Virus record (IMG/VR): IMGVR_UViG_3300020179_001470
Location: 1-64,000 of that record
Reading direction: 5' to 3' (one strand)
Length of the DNA stretch: 64,000 nucleotides
Origin: a virus
Position numbers and translations under genes: made by a program. Every line of letters starts with the position of its first letter. Within the stretch, counting starts at the first letter, position 1. Shown here in pieces: positions 50,407-58,879 of this stretch. A model generated the notes under the pieces. That model ran no database searches and was not told the DNA's origin. It saw nothing but the letters and a program-made list of their open reading frames with translations.

Positions 50407-50622
50407 ATGATTATGAAAAAGTACATGTTACATCGTCCCCTTTCCGATATGGAATCTGATGGGGTTTATTTTGACGAATCGGTTAAGAAGAAACTGTTAG
50501 AAGAAAGAGAAAAAGAGATATGCCATTATAGTGGTTTACCATCGGTTATAATGTATAGTACTAATAGGGTTTTACCCCACAATACACACAATGTAATACA
50601 GAAAGAGTCAAAAAATACTTGA
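50407..50622 (+). CDS. Hypothetical protein, 71 aa
   Basis: Starts MIMKKYMLHRPLSDMESDGV (or at the second Met). Last plus-strand gene before the orientation switch. No family recognised. Confidence 0.55.
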   Translation: MIMKKYMLHRPLSDMESDGVYFDESVKKKLLEEREKEICHYSGLPSVIMYSTNRVLPHNTHNVIQKESKNT

Positions 50623-50877
50623 TTTTAATCCCTTAATTTAAATATTTTTTGTCGTAACAAATTTTTTTAAAATATAAAGGGATGTATGACAAAAAATACC
50701 GCTGGTCGTATTACAATCAGTAAAAGTGTATAAAAATGGGAAAAAGTGGGACAAAGTGTAGGATTGACTCTTGCGTGAAATAAGAGTTATATTTTTATAT
50801 TTTCAGAAATGTCATACAATAAAAAACCCCCAAGTGTTTTACAAGGGGGTTGATGTAATACGTATATATGTCATACA
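50623..50877 (+). other. Convergent intergenic region
   Basis: No gene seen. It holds three copies of the 9-bp TGTATGACA/TGTCATACA word (near 50683, 50811 and 50869) and the terminator of the minus-strand arm. Function of the word unknown. Confidence 0.4.
50820..50851 (-). terminator. Terminator of the minus-strand arm
   Basis: AACCCCC...GGGGGTT stem with an A run on its left side (U run for the minus strand), 27 nt past the stop of the 247-aa gene. Confidence 0.85.
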
Positions 50878-51621
50878 TCAGTTCCTGAGGAAGATGATTG
50901 ACACACCGAATTTATGAAATCTAAGTTTAAGTTCGTTCTTTAAAGAATCGTTTTGAAATTGATTTGAGTCTTTGAACGACGTGTAAATAACCGTAGATAA
51001 ATCTTTTTTGTTTTCCAAAGTTTTCTTTGTGGGTTCTATTCTAATGTCAGGGGTGTCGGTCAATTCGTATGGTATACCATAAATGTTTCCGACTTTAAGG
51101 ACATTGTAATACGTGGTAGCTATCTTACCCAAAATTTTAACCCACTCGTCCATCCCTTCAAATGGTTTTGGGATTATATTTGGAGGTAATACATACGAAT
51201 ATTCGCCAGACAAAATGTATTGTATTGTGGGGAGGTCGTACTTCAGGCGGTTATACACTTCTCTTGAAACATTATCAGCGTCAATGGTGAAATGAAATAA
51301 ACCATCTTTATATTCTATGTTACCGATTCCAAGTTTAAAAGGGTACTCACCAAAACCCATTTCCTGAATTTTCTTGCCAACCAAATTGTATACGTCGTTA
51401 ACCAGCTGAGGGTAAACTTTCGTTGTGTCCACCCATAGTACCAAAACACATTCACTAATAAATGCCACACCATCTATGGTTCCTTGTGTTGGGTTTTTTG
51501 CGAGAACATCATCAATTTTAATCACCCCATTAGTTAGACCTCTTAGTTTCTCAACTATCATTGGTAATGACTGGTTGAACTTCTCAACGTCATCACCCTT
51601 AATTATTTCAGTTAGTTTCAT
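50878..51621 (-). CDS. Hypothetical protein, 247 aa
   Basis: Starts MKLTEIIKGDDVEKFNQSLP; mixed alpha/beta with an internal pattern of SECVLVLWVDTTKVYPQLV and LFHFTIDADNVSREVYNRL. No family recognised. Largest unknown gene of the right arm. Confidence 0.65.
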   Translation of the reverse strand: MKLTEIIKGDDVEKFNQSLPMIVEKLRGLTNGVIKIDDVLAKNPTQGTIDGVAFISECVLVLWVDTTKVYPQLVNDVYNLVGKKIQEMGFGEYPFKLGIGNIEYKDGLFHFTIDADNVSREVYNRLKYDLPTIQYILSGEYSYVLPPNIIPKPFEGMDEWVKILGKIATTYYNVLKVGNIYGIPYELTDTPDIRIEPTKKTLENKKDLSTVIYTSFKDSNQFQNDSLKNELKLRFHKFGVSIIFLRN

Positions 51622-51656
51622 ATTAGTTGAACTTTACTTATAAATACCATTACCCC

Positions 51657-51773
51657 GCCAAACTAAATCGACCATCTCAGTTCCCTGTACTAACTAATGT
51701 TAGTTAGTTTTGTGCCAAACTAAATCGACCCGTCGGATGGTCCCTGAGGATTCTGATTCCGCCAAACTAAATC
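51657..51773 (-). repeat. Three GCCAAACTAAATC boxes
   Basis: Boxes at 51657-51669, 51714-51726 and 51761-51773, each followed by a GC-richer variable stretch that shares GGTCCCT or GTTCCCT. A TAACTAA...TTAGTTA palindrome lies between the first two. See the finding on the box family; in the minus-strand sense the box reads GATTTNGTTTGGC. Confidence 0.8.
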
Positions 51774-51805
51774 CGGAGTCACAGGTCCCTCTTCAGAATT
51801 TTCTT

Positions 51806-51841
51806 ATAAAAAAAAATCCTGTGGGATTAATCACAGGATTT
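51806..51841 (-). terminator. Rho-independent terminator
   Basis: AAATCCTGTG...CACAGGATTT stem with a long A run on the left; terminates the AP2-like protein gene on the minus strand. Confidence 0.9.
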
Positions 51842-51864
51842 GGTTAAGAGGTCTTGAGTTAATA

Positions 51865-52137
51865 TCACATGTTGCTCAAGATACTCTTACGGAACTCGAA
51901 CGCTTTCTTCTTTGAAGAGAAGTTCTGAGAGTAACGGGTTCCGTTCACACTAGCGCGTACACGGTAAGAGAAACCATCGTAGTAGATGTGGTGAGAAACC
52001 GGTACGTAAGTACTTACGGTTGCTTTAACCACTGGTGCGGCTACGGCTTTTTTACCTCCACCCTTCTTAGGGGCTGGAGCTGGTTTGCTTGCGGGCTTGC
52101 TAGCTGTTTTTTTTGTAGTGGACTTTTTTGTTGCCAT
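51865..52137 (-). CDS. Histone-H1-like tail with AP2-like DNA-binding domain
   Basis: 90 aa. Residues 1-40 are a Lys/Ala/Pro/Thr-rich tail (MATKKSTTKKTASKPASKPA), like bacterial histone H1-type proteins. Residues 50-90 (IYYDGFSYRVRASVNGTRYS then QNFSSKKKAFEF) look like the three-stranded AP2/integrase-arm DNA-binding fold. Probable DNA-packing or regulatory protein. The gene is visibly less AT-rich than its neighbours, as expected for high expression. Confidence 0.7.
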   Translation of the reverse strand: MATKKSTTKKTASKPASKPAPAPKKGGGKKAVAAPVVKATVSTYVPVSHHIYYDGFSYRVRASVNGTRYSQNFSSKKKAFEFRKSILSNM

Positions 52138-52272
52138 AATATATTGATTTTAATATATAAAATATAAACAATAAAATCCTAAAAACCAAATCCTATAAAA
52201 AAAAAATTTCAAAGAACTAATGCCAATCTAAATCCAGATTCCGGGGTCACCTGTCGTCTGTACGTCGCCAAA

Positions 52273-52593
52273 CTAAATCCACAGTGTAACACCCTCCTCA
52301 GGATTCTCGGGGTACCTTGTCTTATTGAGACAGTCTTTACATGAACTGGGTAGTAGATTATACTTACCCCTCAACCCGTCTACCTGAAAATAAGATAGAG
52401 GTGTTGGTATCATGTCTCCACACTCATGACAGTGTATCCTGTATACTCCTAACTTACCTGAATTATAATAATCAGTTAAGTCATATGATTTACCTGTCAC
52501 AACGTTGTCATCCACGTGTGTGACTGTGTCTTCTATTATTTCACCTGTAGTAGGGTTGGTAAAGTATACCTTATCCCTGATGAAGAGTTTCAC
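52273..52593 (-). CDS. Zinc-finger-like hypothetical protein
   Basis: 106 aa. CHECGD and CKDCLN pairs spaced about 30 residues form a likely zinc site. The stop codon TAG lies inside a GATTTAGTTTGGC box (52267-52279). Coupled to the upstream 52-aa gene by a 4-nt overlap. Confidence 0.65.
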   Translation of the reverse strand: MKLFIRDKVYFTNPTTGEIIEDTVTHVDDNVVTGKSYDLTDYYNSGKLGVYRIHCHECGDMIPTPLSYFQVDGLRGKYNLLPSSCKDCLNKTRYPENPEEGVTLWI

Positions 52594-52748
52594 TGAAGTT
52601 TCCCCCTTTCTTCTATACGTCGTAAGTATTGGGTAAACATTTTTGCCGCAATAGCCAACTTCTGTGGTCTAAAACAATATTTGTTACCAAGTCTAGCCAT
52701 TGCTATCCTCATGAACTGTTCCTGAATCTGTGGTTCTACTCGTATCAT
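52590..52748 (-). CDS. Hypothetical protein, 52 aa
   Basis: MIRVEPQIQEQFMRIAMARL then a basic helix (RPQKLAIAAKMFTQYLRRIE). Possibly DNA binding. ATGA overlap with the zinc-finger-like gene. Confidence 0.55.
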   Translation of the reverse strand: MIRVEPQIQEQFMRIAMARLGNKYCFRPQKLAIAAKMFTQYLRRIEERGKLQ

Positions 52749-52762
52749 GACTTTAAATATTA

Positions 52763-53224
52763 CTAAAGGTGAGTATTGAACACATCGAAATCTCTAATCC
52801 CCATATTCTGTCTCTCCACTTTTGCGTTGTGCTGTAAAAATGATTGGATACTTTCACCCTGTTCCACAGCTTGGAACACCAATTCCTGTTTAAATTGTTC
52901 TGAAGTTATAACTCTAACAACGGATAGTCCAAGTAACCTCATCCAAAATGGTTCGTCGACCATCACAGATTTAATTCTGAAATAGTTCACAGATTCTCGA
53001 GTCACACTAAAAACCCCTTTTCGTTCAATCACACAGTCATCATAGAATTCATACCTCCAACAGTCTACTTCGAAGTATTTGTAGATGTATATGACCACAG
53101 CCAATGCACATGCATATGGGTGTACGAAATAAGTTGCTGGTACCATGGCCAGCCAACCAAAATTCAACCACTGAGATGGTCTTAGTATGTGAGTCGGATT
53201 CTCTTTTTGTTGTGTATTAAACAT
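52763..53224 (-). CDS. Membrane protein with bacterial PH-like domain
   Basis: 153 aa. Two adjoining membrane helices (FGWLAMVPATYFVHPYACAL region) are followed by WRYEFYDDCVIERKGVFSVT and YFRIKSVMVDEPFWMRLLGL, the usual start of a bPH2/YdbS-type PH domain. Function unknown. Confidence 0.65.
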   Translation of the reverse strand: MFNTQQKENPTHILRPSQWLNFGWLAMVPATYFVHPYACALAVVIYIYKYFEVDCWRYEFYDDCVIERKGVFSVTRESVNYFRIKSVMVDEPFWMRLLGLSVVRVITSEQFKQELVFQAVEQGESIQSFLQHNAKVERQNMGIRDFDVFNTHL

Positions 53225-53228
53225 AATA

Positions 53229-53522
53229 CTAATTTTTAGTTATATTCTTGGTTGTTGCGCCTGAACTACAATTACATGGAACTGACTTTTTCCTTACTTT
53301 TTTCCATTCAATAGAATGAGGTGGTAATAAATGTGGTGTAGTTGAATCACCATAACAATGATTAACCCAACAATTATAAATCAATGGACCATGTAGAGTA
53401 TCTGCGATGTAAATGTGTTTCAAATTACTCGATACGATTGCCACATCTGAGCATTGGATGTATGTTTGGTTGGACCTGCAACCAAATAATCCGAGTGTCG
53501 ATATAAATAATATTTTTTTCAT
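53229..53522 (-). CDS. Small lipoprotein
   Basis: 97 aa with signal MKKILFISTLGLFGC (lipid Cys15) and several later Cys. The start at 53522 is chosen because it gives a proper lipoprotein signal; 53540 would add six residues. Ends 5 nt before the PH-domain gene. Confidence 0.65.
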   Translation of the reverse strand: MKKILFISTLGLFGCRSNQTYIQCSDVAIVSSNLKHIYIADTLHGPLIYNCWVNHCYGDSTTPHLLPPHSIEWKKVRKKSVPCNCSSGATTKNITKN

Positions 53523-53546
53523 AACCCCAAATCTAAACAAAATTTA

Positions 53547-54149
53547 TTATTTTTCCATATGGATATCACGAAAAAATTCAAAATCGATTACCTCGTCTTC
53601 TTCAACCGCGAAGTCAACACACATTGCAATAATCTTTCCTCTTTTCTTTGTAACATATAATGTGTAAGAACCATCACCAAAACCAGATGAAGAAACTACT
53701 CCCTCGTCATACACACCGTATCTGTTATCACCCAAGGTTCTTGAACACATACTGATGTACCATTTTTCACCTTGTTCCTCCTCACGGGCCTCAGTCATTT
53801 CTTTCCAAGGAGTTTCACCAAAGAATGAAATATCACCATCCCCCAAACCGATTCGTTCTGTAATAGAGTCGTCACGATAAGATTCTTTGGAGAAGATTCC
53901 ACACTGACCTGAGTCAACACCGATGGTTGCTGGATATTCTTTCCATACCAAATCATCTCCCTGATGGTCCTCGTGTATGACAAGTACCATTGAACTTCGG
54001 ATACCCCAATCACCACAGTCGTGACGCTTGACATAGGTGTCATACATACCAGGTTTAACACCACTAACAATTCCCTGACACCAGGTTGGGATTGTGTAAC
54101 AAGGGTCGGATACTACGACCTCATTTCCTAATTTGATTTTGTTTGTCAT
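53547..54149 (-). CDS. DUF4241-like protein
   Basis: 200 aa. VVVSDPCYTIPTWCQGIVSG at the start and SGFGDGSYTLYVTKKRGKII then AMCVDFAVEEDE at the end match the DUF4241 layout. Function unknown; the family is found in bacteria and phages. Confidence 0.65.
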   Translation of the reverse strand: MTNKIKLGNEVVVSDPCYTIPTWCQGIVSGVKPGMYDTYVKRHDCGDWGIRSSMVLVIHEDHQGDDLVWKEYPATIGVDSGQCGIFSKESYRDDSITERIGLGDGDISFFGETPWKEMTEAREEEQGEKWYISMCSRTLGDNRYGVYDEGVVSSSGFGDGSYTLYVTKKRGKIIAMCVDFAVEEDEVIDFEFFRDIHMEK

Positions 54150-54235
54150 ACACTATATGTTATTAAATGGTTTCTATTTCAAAATTAGTTCATTTACTAG
54201 AATATTCCAAATTTTTCTAGAATATTTTTGCCAGA

Positions 54236-54460
54236 CTAATTTGCCGGATTCTCCTCCTTCTTGTTTTTCTTTTTGAAATAGATGTAGAACGGAACCCAAC
54301 CAGTAAGAACAATTGTCATACACAATAAGGACTCCAATACTGATATGTCTTCAGGGTTCGCTGAAGGGTTGATTGCTCTTGCAATGTTTGCGGTGATAAT
54401 TACAACACCTAACCATCCTAAAATGGTGATACCAACTTGTTTTAATTTTTGATTTTTCAT
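54236..54460 (-). CDS. Small membrane protein, 74 aa
   Basis: Two membrane helices and a Lys-rich C-terminal tail (FKKKNKKEENPAN). The stop lies inside a GCCAGACTAATTT box (54230-54242). Confidence 0.6.
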   Translation of the reverse strand: MKNQKLKQVGITILGWLGVVIITANIARAINPSANPEDISVLESLLCMTIVLTGWVPFYIYFKKKNKKEENPAN

Positions 54461-54477
54461 CTTTTTGATTTTAAAGT

Positions 54478-54777
54478 TTAATACAATTGTTGCTTTAATT
54501 CTTTTGCTTTCTCAAAGTGTTTCTTGATTTGGTTTGCAAAACTTACCAAACGAGCTTTGGTCTTGGCGTATGCGAAAAACTGACAATACTCACTGTCGAA
54601 ATCAATTCCACTACAGTTGATGTTTCTTTTTACACAGTCCTCAAAGTCATATGCCGACTCGTAGTCGTGACCTATCACCTCTTTATTGGGGTAACCAGTA
54701 AGAGTCCATTGGGCTCCATCCCAATCACCTTTGTAGATTGATAATCCAATACCTGTTGAAATTGTTTCTGTCTTCAT
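54478..54777 (-). CDS. Hypothetical protein, 99 aa
   Basis: Starts MKTETISTGIGLSIYKGDWD; a compact alpha/beta protein with a helical basic C-terminus. An 18-residue upstream extension is possible but overlaps the previous gene. No family recognised. Confidence 0.6.
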   Translation of the reverse strand: MKTETISTGIGLSIYKGDWDGAQWTLTGYPNKEVIGHDYESAYDFEDCVKRNINCSGIDFDSEYCQFFAYAKTKARLVSFANQIKKHFEKAKELKQQLY

Positions 54778-54781
54778 GTTG

Positions 54782-55261
54782 CTACTTTTTAAATGTTGAT
54801 TTAAATACTCGAATGTTTTCCTCAATCTCAAGGTCCATTGCTTGAGCTAACTTCATTTTAGCCTTAATCATGAACTCTTTGTCGCCAGACAAAATTTCCA
54901 AATCCTCCTCAGGGTGAAACTCAATCTTGTCGACAATGACGCGAACATCCTTTGATTTCTTACTCTGACGGTAGAATGGTGTACGTGCGTAGATGTACTC
55001 ACGAACCTGAGTCAACTTAATATCACTGAGGTCCTCACGAATTCTCATTTGGATGATAATCTCCTCAAGTGATGCAAGTTTTTCGAATGTTAACTTACTC
55101 TCAATAACCATGGTCTTATATAAACTAATTAACTCTACTAGCTCCTTAGAATATTTCTTACCATCACCATGGTTGATGAATTGGTCATATGAACTCAGTT
55201 CACTCTTTGACCCTACGATGTCAATGAAGACACCTTCGATTGTTTTATTTACTCGTCCCAT
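54782..55261 (-). CDS. Hypothetical protein, 159 aa
   Basis: Starts MGRVNKTIEGVFIDIVGSKS; mostly helical, charged. No family recognised. Confidence 0.6.
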   Translation of the reverse strand: MGRVNKTIEGVFIDIVGSKSELSSYDQFINHGDGKKYSKELVELISLYKTMVIESKLTFEKLASLEEIIIQMRIREDLSDIKLTQVREYIYARTPFYRQSKKSKDVRVIVDKIEFHPEEDLEILSGDKEFMIKAKMKLAQAMDLEIEENIRVFKSTFKK

Positions 55262-55266
55262 AATTT

Positions 55267-55530
55267 TTAAAAAAAGTTATTTAATAATGTTTTTAACATG
55301 CCAAACAAAATCCGGGGTTCAGCTGTCCCGTCGGAATTTTTTTCTTCAGAGTTTTCCATTTCTTTTTTCATTTGAATTGCTTCGTCTACTCTAATCCTTT
55401 GCTCGATGGTTCTTGCATGGTATTTAGATGAAACAATAACATTTTCTTTAGTCCTCAACTCATCCACCCACTCTTGATATGTGAATTGATTCGTTGGTTC
55501 TGTACTCGACATTATTTTCAAATCTTCCAT
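55267..55530 (-). CDS. Hypothetical protein, 87 aa
   Basis: Starts MEDLKIMSSTEPTNQFTYQE. The C-terminal segment EPRILFGM is encoded by a copy of the intergenic box (55300-55312), so the box has been read into coding sequence here. No family recognised. Confidence 0.55.
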   Translation of the reverse strand: MEDLKIMSSTEPTNQFTYQEWVDELRTKENVIVSSKYHARTIEQRIRVDEAIQMKKEMENSEEKNSDGTAEPRILFGMLKTLLNNFF

Positions 55531-55536
55531 ATGAAT

Positions 55537-56151
55537 TTATTTTACTTTTTCCTTTAATTCTTCTTCGTATATTCTACGGATTTCTTTTTCGTCTTCCTTA
55601 TCAACATAAGGGAATTGTGCAACGAAGTCATCAACACTAGTTTCGTTATCAATTGCGTATTCCATCTCATTTTGGAAAAGGGATTCCCAAAAGTATTCTT
55701 CGTCAAAACGATAGTTACCTTCTAAAAAACCATAATCCTCCTCAACCAAACCATTTTCGTTGATGAACGCTTTACCGCAGAAATCGTTTCCACCCTCCGA
55801 ATAAGACATCTCCACATTCACACCATACATCTTGTGTAATACAACTCCAAAGTTGATTGGTGGTGACCACGCGGTATCGGGATACAAATAGATACAATCT
55901 TTTTCAAAGGTGAAGTTGCAGTCGGCGTATGACACATCCCATTTGGTACCATACCAACCTGTGTTTGCGTTATACCATCCACCTTGTTCATATTGTTCTT
56001 TACCCATTTCAGGGAAACGACCGATTAAGGACTCGAATATGATACATTTTTCAGGTTCCGATTTTGGAACATCATTAAGGACACGAGTAAGCAATCCTAT
56101 TTGCTCTTCAGTACCTGTTATTGTTATTGAGTTTTGACACCAGTTCGGCAT
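55537..56151 (-). CDS. YubB-like ferredoxin-fold protein (DUF1281)
   Basis: 204 aa. MPNWCQNSITITGTEEQI at the start, NTGWYGTKWDVSYADCNFTF and FxTAWSPP-like YLYPDTAWSPPINF in the middle are diagnostic for the YubB/DUF1281 group, common on plasmids and in phages. Function unknown. Confidence 0.8.
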   Translation of the reverse strand: MPNWCQNSITITGTEEQIGLLTRVLNDVPKSEPEKCIIFESLIGRFPEMGKEQYEQGGWYNANTGWYGTKWDVSYADCNFTFEKDCIYLYPDTAWSPPINFGVVLHKMYGVNVEMSYSEGGNDFCGKAFINENGLVEEDYGFLEGNYRFDEEYFWESLFQNEMEYAIDNETSVDDFVAQFPYVDKEDEKEIRRIYEEELKEKVK

Positions 56152-56234
56152 AAACTATCTATTTTAAGTTGTTCATTAATACAAAGGTATAAAGAGGATA
56201 CCATTTTACCAAATAATATCCCCTTTTTATTTTT

Positions 56235-56780
56235 TTACCAGGATGCTTGATAGTAGAAATCTCCTTCTTCTTCCTTTAATAAGGGGGTGATTTGTTTAAT
56301 GGTATTTTCTAAACCTTTTAGATACCACTCGTCATATTCAGTTCCCCCGAAAAAGAACCCCGATTGGGTTGGTAGTAGTTCTTCCGCAAGTTCGGTGTCG
56401 GTGTAGACATCGATATCATCGTACAACTCCTTACCACCTTGCCAACCAACTTTCACCTGAACCTTCTTCGTCGGAGAGTTTATCAAACTATCCAAAACTT
56501 TCTCACAGGTATCCACCAACTCCTTGAGTTGTTCACGGGATACAGAATACTCTCGACAATCGTCCTCACCATCCTGTACATTGTTTACGAACCATGCGTG
56601 GATGTGGTTCTCTTTTCTCCAATATGCGACACTTTCTTCGATACTCGAAACTCTGTCGGGTTGGATTTCCTTAACTACTTTTCCACCTTTCTTAACTGTC
56701 ACCTTGTGAAGTTGTTCAGGTGTCATATGTGACCAATTTTTCACATAGGTTTTCTTGTGGAGATACATATCTAATCCCAT
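56235..56780 (-). CDS. Conserved MGLDMYL phage protein
   Basis: 181 aa starting MGLDMYLHKKTYVKNWSHMT with SVAYWRKENHIHAWFVNNVQ in the middle, a combination I associate with phage and plasmid proteins of unknown function. Confidence 0.7.
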   Translation of the reverse strand: MGLDMYLHKKTYVKNWSHMTPEQLHKVTVKKGGKVVKEIQPDRVSSIEESVAYWRKENHIHAWFVNNVQDGEDDCREYSVSREQLKELVDTCEKVLDSLINSPTKKVQVKVGWQGGKELYDDIDVYTDTELAEELLPTQSGFFFGGTEYDEWYLKGLENTIKQITPLLKEEEGDFYYQASW

Positions 56781-56784
56781 TGTA

Positions 56785-57087
56785 TTATTGATTTAAGATG
56801 TTAAACAATTTTGTACCAAGACCAAATAACTTTTCCGCCTTATCCTCTCTTTTTCCTTCACTACACACGTAGATTGATTTATCAGGTAGAACACCCAAAT
56901 CCAACATTCCAAATGTGTGTTCCCATTTACCATTGATGAATTGTTCACCTGTGAACCTTTCTTGTGCGTTGTACGCTTCGTAGGTCATTTTCAATTTGAC
57001 ATTATTCTCATTTTGAATAATTCTCATCTCATATGACTTATCTCTCAAGTGAGATGATACCGAGTGGATTACTTTTTCTTTTTTCAT
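56785..57087 (-). CDS. Hypothetical protein, nearly leaderless
   Basis: 100 aa starting MKKEKVIHSVSSHLRDKSYE. The -7 box ends only 5 nt before the ATG, so the mRNA should start at or next to the start codon. No family recognised. Confidence 0.6.
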   Translation of the reverse strand: MKKEKVIHSVSSHLRDKSYEMRIIQNENNVKLKMTYEAYNAQERFTGEQFINGKWEHTFGMLDLGVLPDKSIYVCSEGKREDKAEKLFGLGTKLFNILNQ

Positions 57088-57091
57088 AATA

Positions 57092-57154
57092 CAAAGATAT
57101 AATGATTTTTCTTTTATACCAAATTTATTTTCAACTTTGTTGCCAACCTAAATC
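57092..57154 (-). promoter_or_regulatory. Promoter with upstream box, copy 1
   Basis: Minus strand: box GATTTAGGTTGGC (57142-57154), then TTTG (57120-57123), a 20-nt spacer and TATCTTTG (57092-57099). Nearly the whole 63-bp unit is repeated at 57842-57904. Confidence 0.85.
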
Positions 57155-57184
57155 AATGTCCATCCTATGTGTACGAGGTTTTTA

Positions 57185-57212
57185 ATAAAAAACCCCACAT
57201 TTCTGTGGGGTT
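57185..57212 (-). terminator. Rho-independent terminator
   Basis: AACCCCACA-GAAA-TGTGGGGTT in the minus sense, with a U run after it. Confidence 0.9.
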
Positions 57213-57227
57213 CTCCCCTTAAACCAA

Positions 57228-57818
57228 TCAATCATAAGTAATCCTCGCGTATTTTACTGTGACCCAGTTGTCCTTTACAACAATCTTACCCATGTCCTCA
57301 CCATCCTCGCCTTTCCAATAAACCTCACCATTTAATTTCACACCCCACTTCTCAAAGAAATGATTGATAAGATACTTCAACCACTCAACGTAGTTGTAAA
57401 ACTTCTCACCACCATCCCACATTAGATGAATTCCATTTTCATCCGTAGTCCATTGACACCATAAACCAGGTTGACATTTACCCTCTCGCGTTCTCAAATC
57501 ATTTTGTGTCCACCTTTCGTTGTAGTTAGTTGTTAGAAAATCAAGTTGACCTGGAGGTGTGTTGTAATCAACAATACTATCATCCTTGTCTTGACCCGCG
57601 AACCCATTACCACCAACAAAGTATTCACCATCGTTTCCGTAGGTTTCTTCTTTTGGTAGAAAAGGGTTTCCGTGTTCACCCTTAAATAACTCATAGAGTT
57701 TCTCAACATTTCGTTTCATTCTACGAGTGTTGTTGAACTTGGTGATGTAATTTTTTTCATCACTAGTGAGTGGACGACTGAATTCAAATCCACCTTCGAA
57801 ATCGGTTGTGTATCCCAT
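57228..57818 (-). CDS. Conserved phage protein, 196 aa
   Basis: Starts MGYTTDFEGGFEFSRPLTSD; GKCQPGLWCQWTTDENGIHL and WDGGEKFYNYVEWLKYLINH are distinctive blocks I associate with phage proteins of unknown function. Confidence 0.65.
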   Translation of the reverse strand: MGYTTDFEGGFEFSRPLTSDEKNYITKFNNTRRMKRNVEKLYELFKGEHGNPFLPKEETYGNDGEYFVGGNGFAGQDKDDSIVDYNTPPGQLDFLTTNYNERWTQNDLRTREGKCQPGLWCQWTTDENGIHLMWDGGEKFYNYVEWLKYLINHFFEKWGVKLNGEVYWKGEDGEDMGKIVVKDNWVTVKYARITYD

Positions 57819-57841
57819 ACTTTTTTGATTTAATTGTAATA

Positions 57842-57904
57842 CAAAGATATAACAATTTTTCTTTTATACCAAATTTATTTTGAACTTTGTTGCCAACCTA
57901 AATC
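57842..57904 (-). promoter_or_regulatory. Promoter with upstream box, copy 2
   Basis: Minus strand: box GATTTAGGTTGGC (57892-57904), TTTG (57870-57873), 20-nt spacer, TATCTTTG (57842-57849). Differs from copy 1 at only a few positions. Confidence 0.85.
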
Positions 57905-58374
57905 CCCCCCGTGAATCTGGGGTTCAACCTGAACTCCAATTTGTATTTAGGGTTGTAACTACCACCTGAACAATTACTACACGAATAAGACCTTCTTCTT
58001 AAACGATGCGCTTTGGATACTTTACCACAACCAACACATGTTGCAACATATTTTGTTTCGGATGTTTCAACTACTTTACTACTATAACAACGATGTCCGT
58101 CACAACCTATTTCAATTGCCTTCGCTCTCCATACATGGTTATGTTTTTGACCAGGACAAAGTGCGTGTGCAATTTCATGTAGAATAGTATTCTTTACATG
58201 ACTTTCATCATTAAGTAATGTCAATACTTTGGATAGTGTAATTTGTTTAGGTCTGTATTTACAACACCCAAACCTAAGTTTTGCGTTGTCATACACAAAT
58301 GTCCATCCATTAACATCTAACTTGTGTTTACGAATTAACTTATCTGCGAGTTGTTGTGCTTTAATTAAGTCCAT
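57898..58374 (-). CDS. SprT-like zinc metalloprotease
   Basis: 158 aa. The active-site helix ILHEIAHALCPGQKHNHVW (HExxH at 66-70) is SprT/Spartan-like, preceded by ITLSKVLTLLNDESHVKNT. Four Cys in CVGCGKV and CSNCSGG form a C-terminal zinc ribbon, as in SprT. Family members cut DNA-bound proteins. The stop codon lies in an intergenic box. Confidence 0.88.
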   Translation of the reverse strand: MDLIKAQQLADKLIRKHKLDVNGWTFVYDNAKLRFGCCKYRPKQITLSKVLTLLNDESHVKNTILHEIAHALCPGQKHNHVWRAKAIEIGCDGHRCYSSKVVETSETKYVATCVGCGKVSKAHRLRRRSYSCSNCSGGSYNPKYKLEFRLNPRFTGGI

Positions 58375-58396
58375 GTTGTTTTATTTTGTGGCCAAA

Positions 58397-58786
58397 CTAA
58401 ATTTCACCTTCACCTGTTGTGATGTACACTCCGTAATCGATGGTATGTAATTGTGGTACCCCATCATTATCCATGATGTGACCATCAAATAACCAGTTAG
58501 GTTGAACTCGTGGATTGTATCGAACCCTACGACTTTCATCCTTGTATGGTTGACCTGTGTAAATCTTAATGTCCTTACAAAGTATCCACGCGCACACTAC
58601 TTTATTACCACCATCAAAAATCTTTTGTGCGGTTTTCCTGTGGTTCTTAAATGTGCAACCCGTCATCACTAATTGATTATCGGTTGGACTGTAATACAAT
58701 ACACTACCGTCTGGGTGTTGTACTTTCCATTTCAGGTAGTTCTTACCTCTACCGAGATTGAACCTAACTTTAATACTCTTACTCAT
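58397..58786 (-). CDS. Hypothetical protein, 129 aa
   Basis: Starts MSKSIKVRFNLGRGKNYLKW; beta-rich (VQHPDGSVLYYSPTDNQLVM). The start at 58786 is preferred over 58849, which would sit in the promoter. The stop TAG lies inside a box (58391-58403). No family recognised. Confidence 0.6.
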   Translation of the reverse strand: MSKSIKVRFNLGRGKNYLKWKVQHPDGSVLYYSPTDNQLVMTGCTFKNHRKTAQKIFDGGNKVVCAWILCKDIKIYTGQPYKDESRRVRYNPRVQPNWLFDGHIMDNDGVPQLHTIDYGVYITTGEGEI

Positions 58787-58849
58787 CTTGATTGGTTTAT
58801 GATACAAATATAATATTAATTCTTTTATATTCCAAATGTTTTTTGCCAA

Positions 58850-58876
58850 ACAAAAATCCCCCTGTGACGGGGGACC
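58850..58876 (-). terminator. Terminator merged with an intergenic box
   Basis: Minus sense: CCCCC-GTCACA-GGGGG followed by ATTTTTGTTTGGC. The T run of the terminator is the start of the box (58845-58857), so box and terminator are one unit here. Confidence 0.75.
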
Positions 58877-58879
58877 TTT

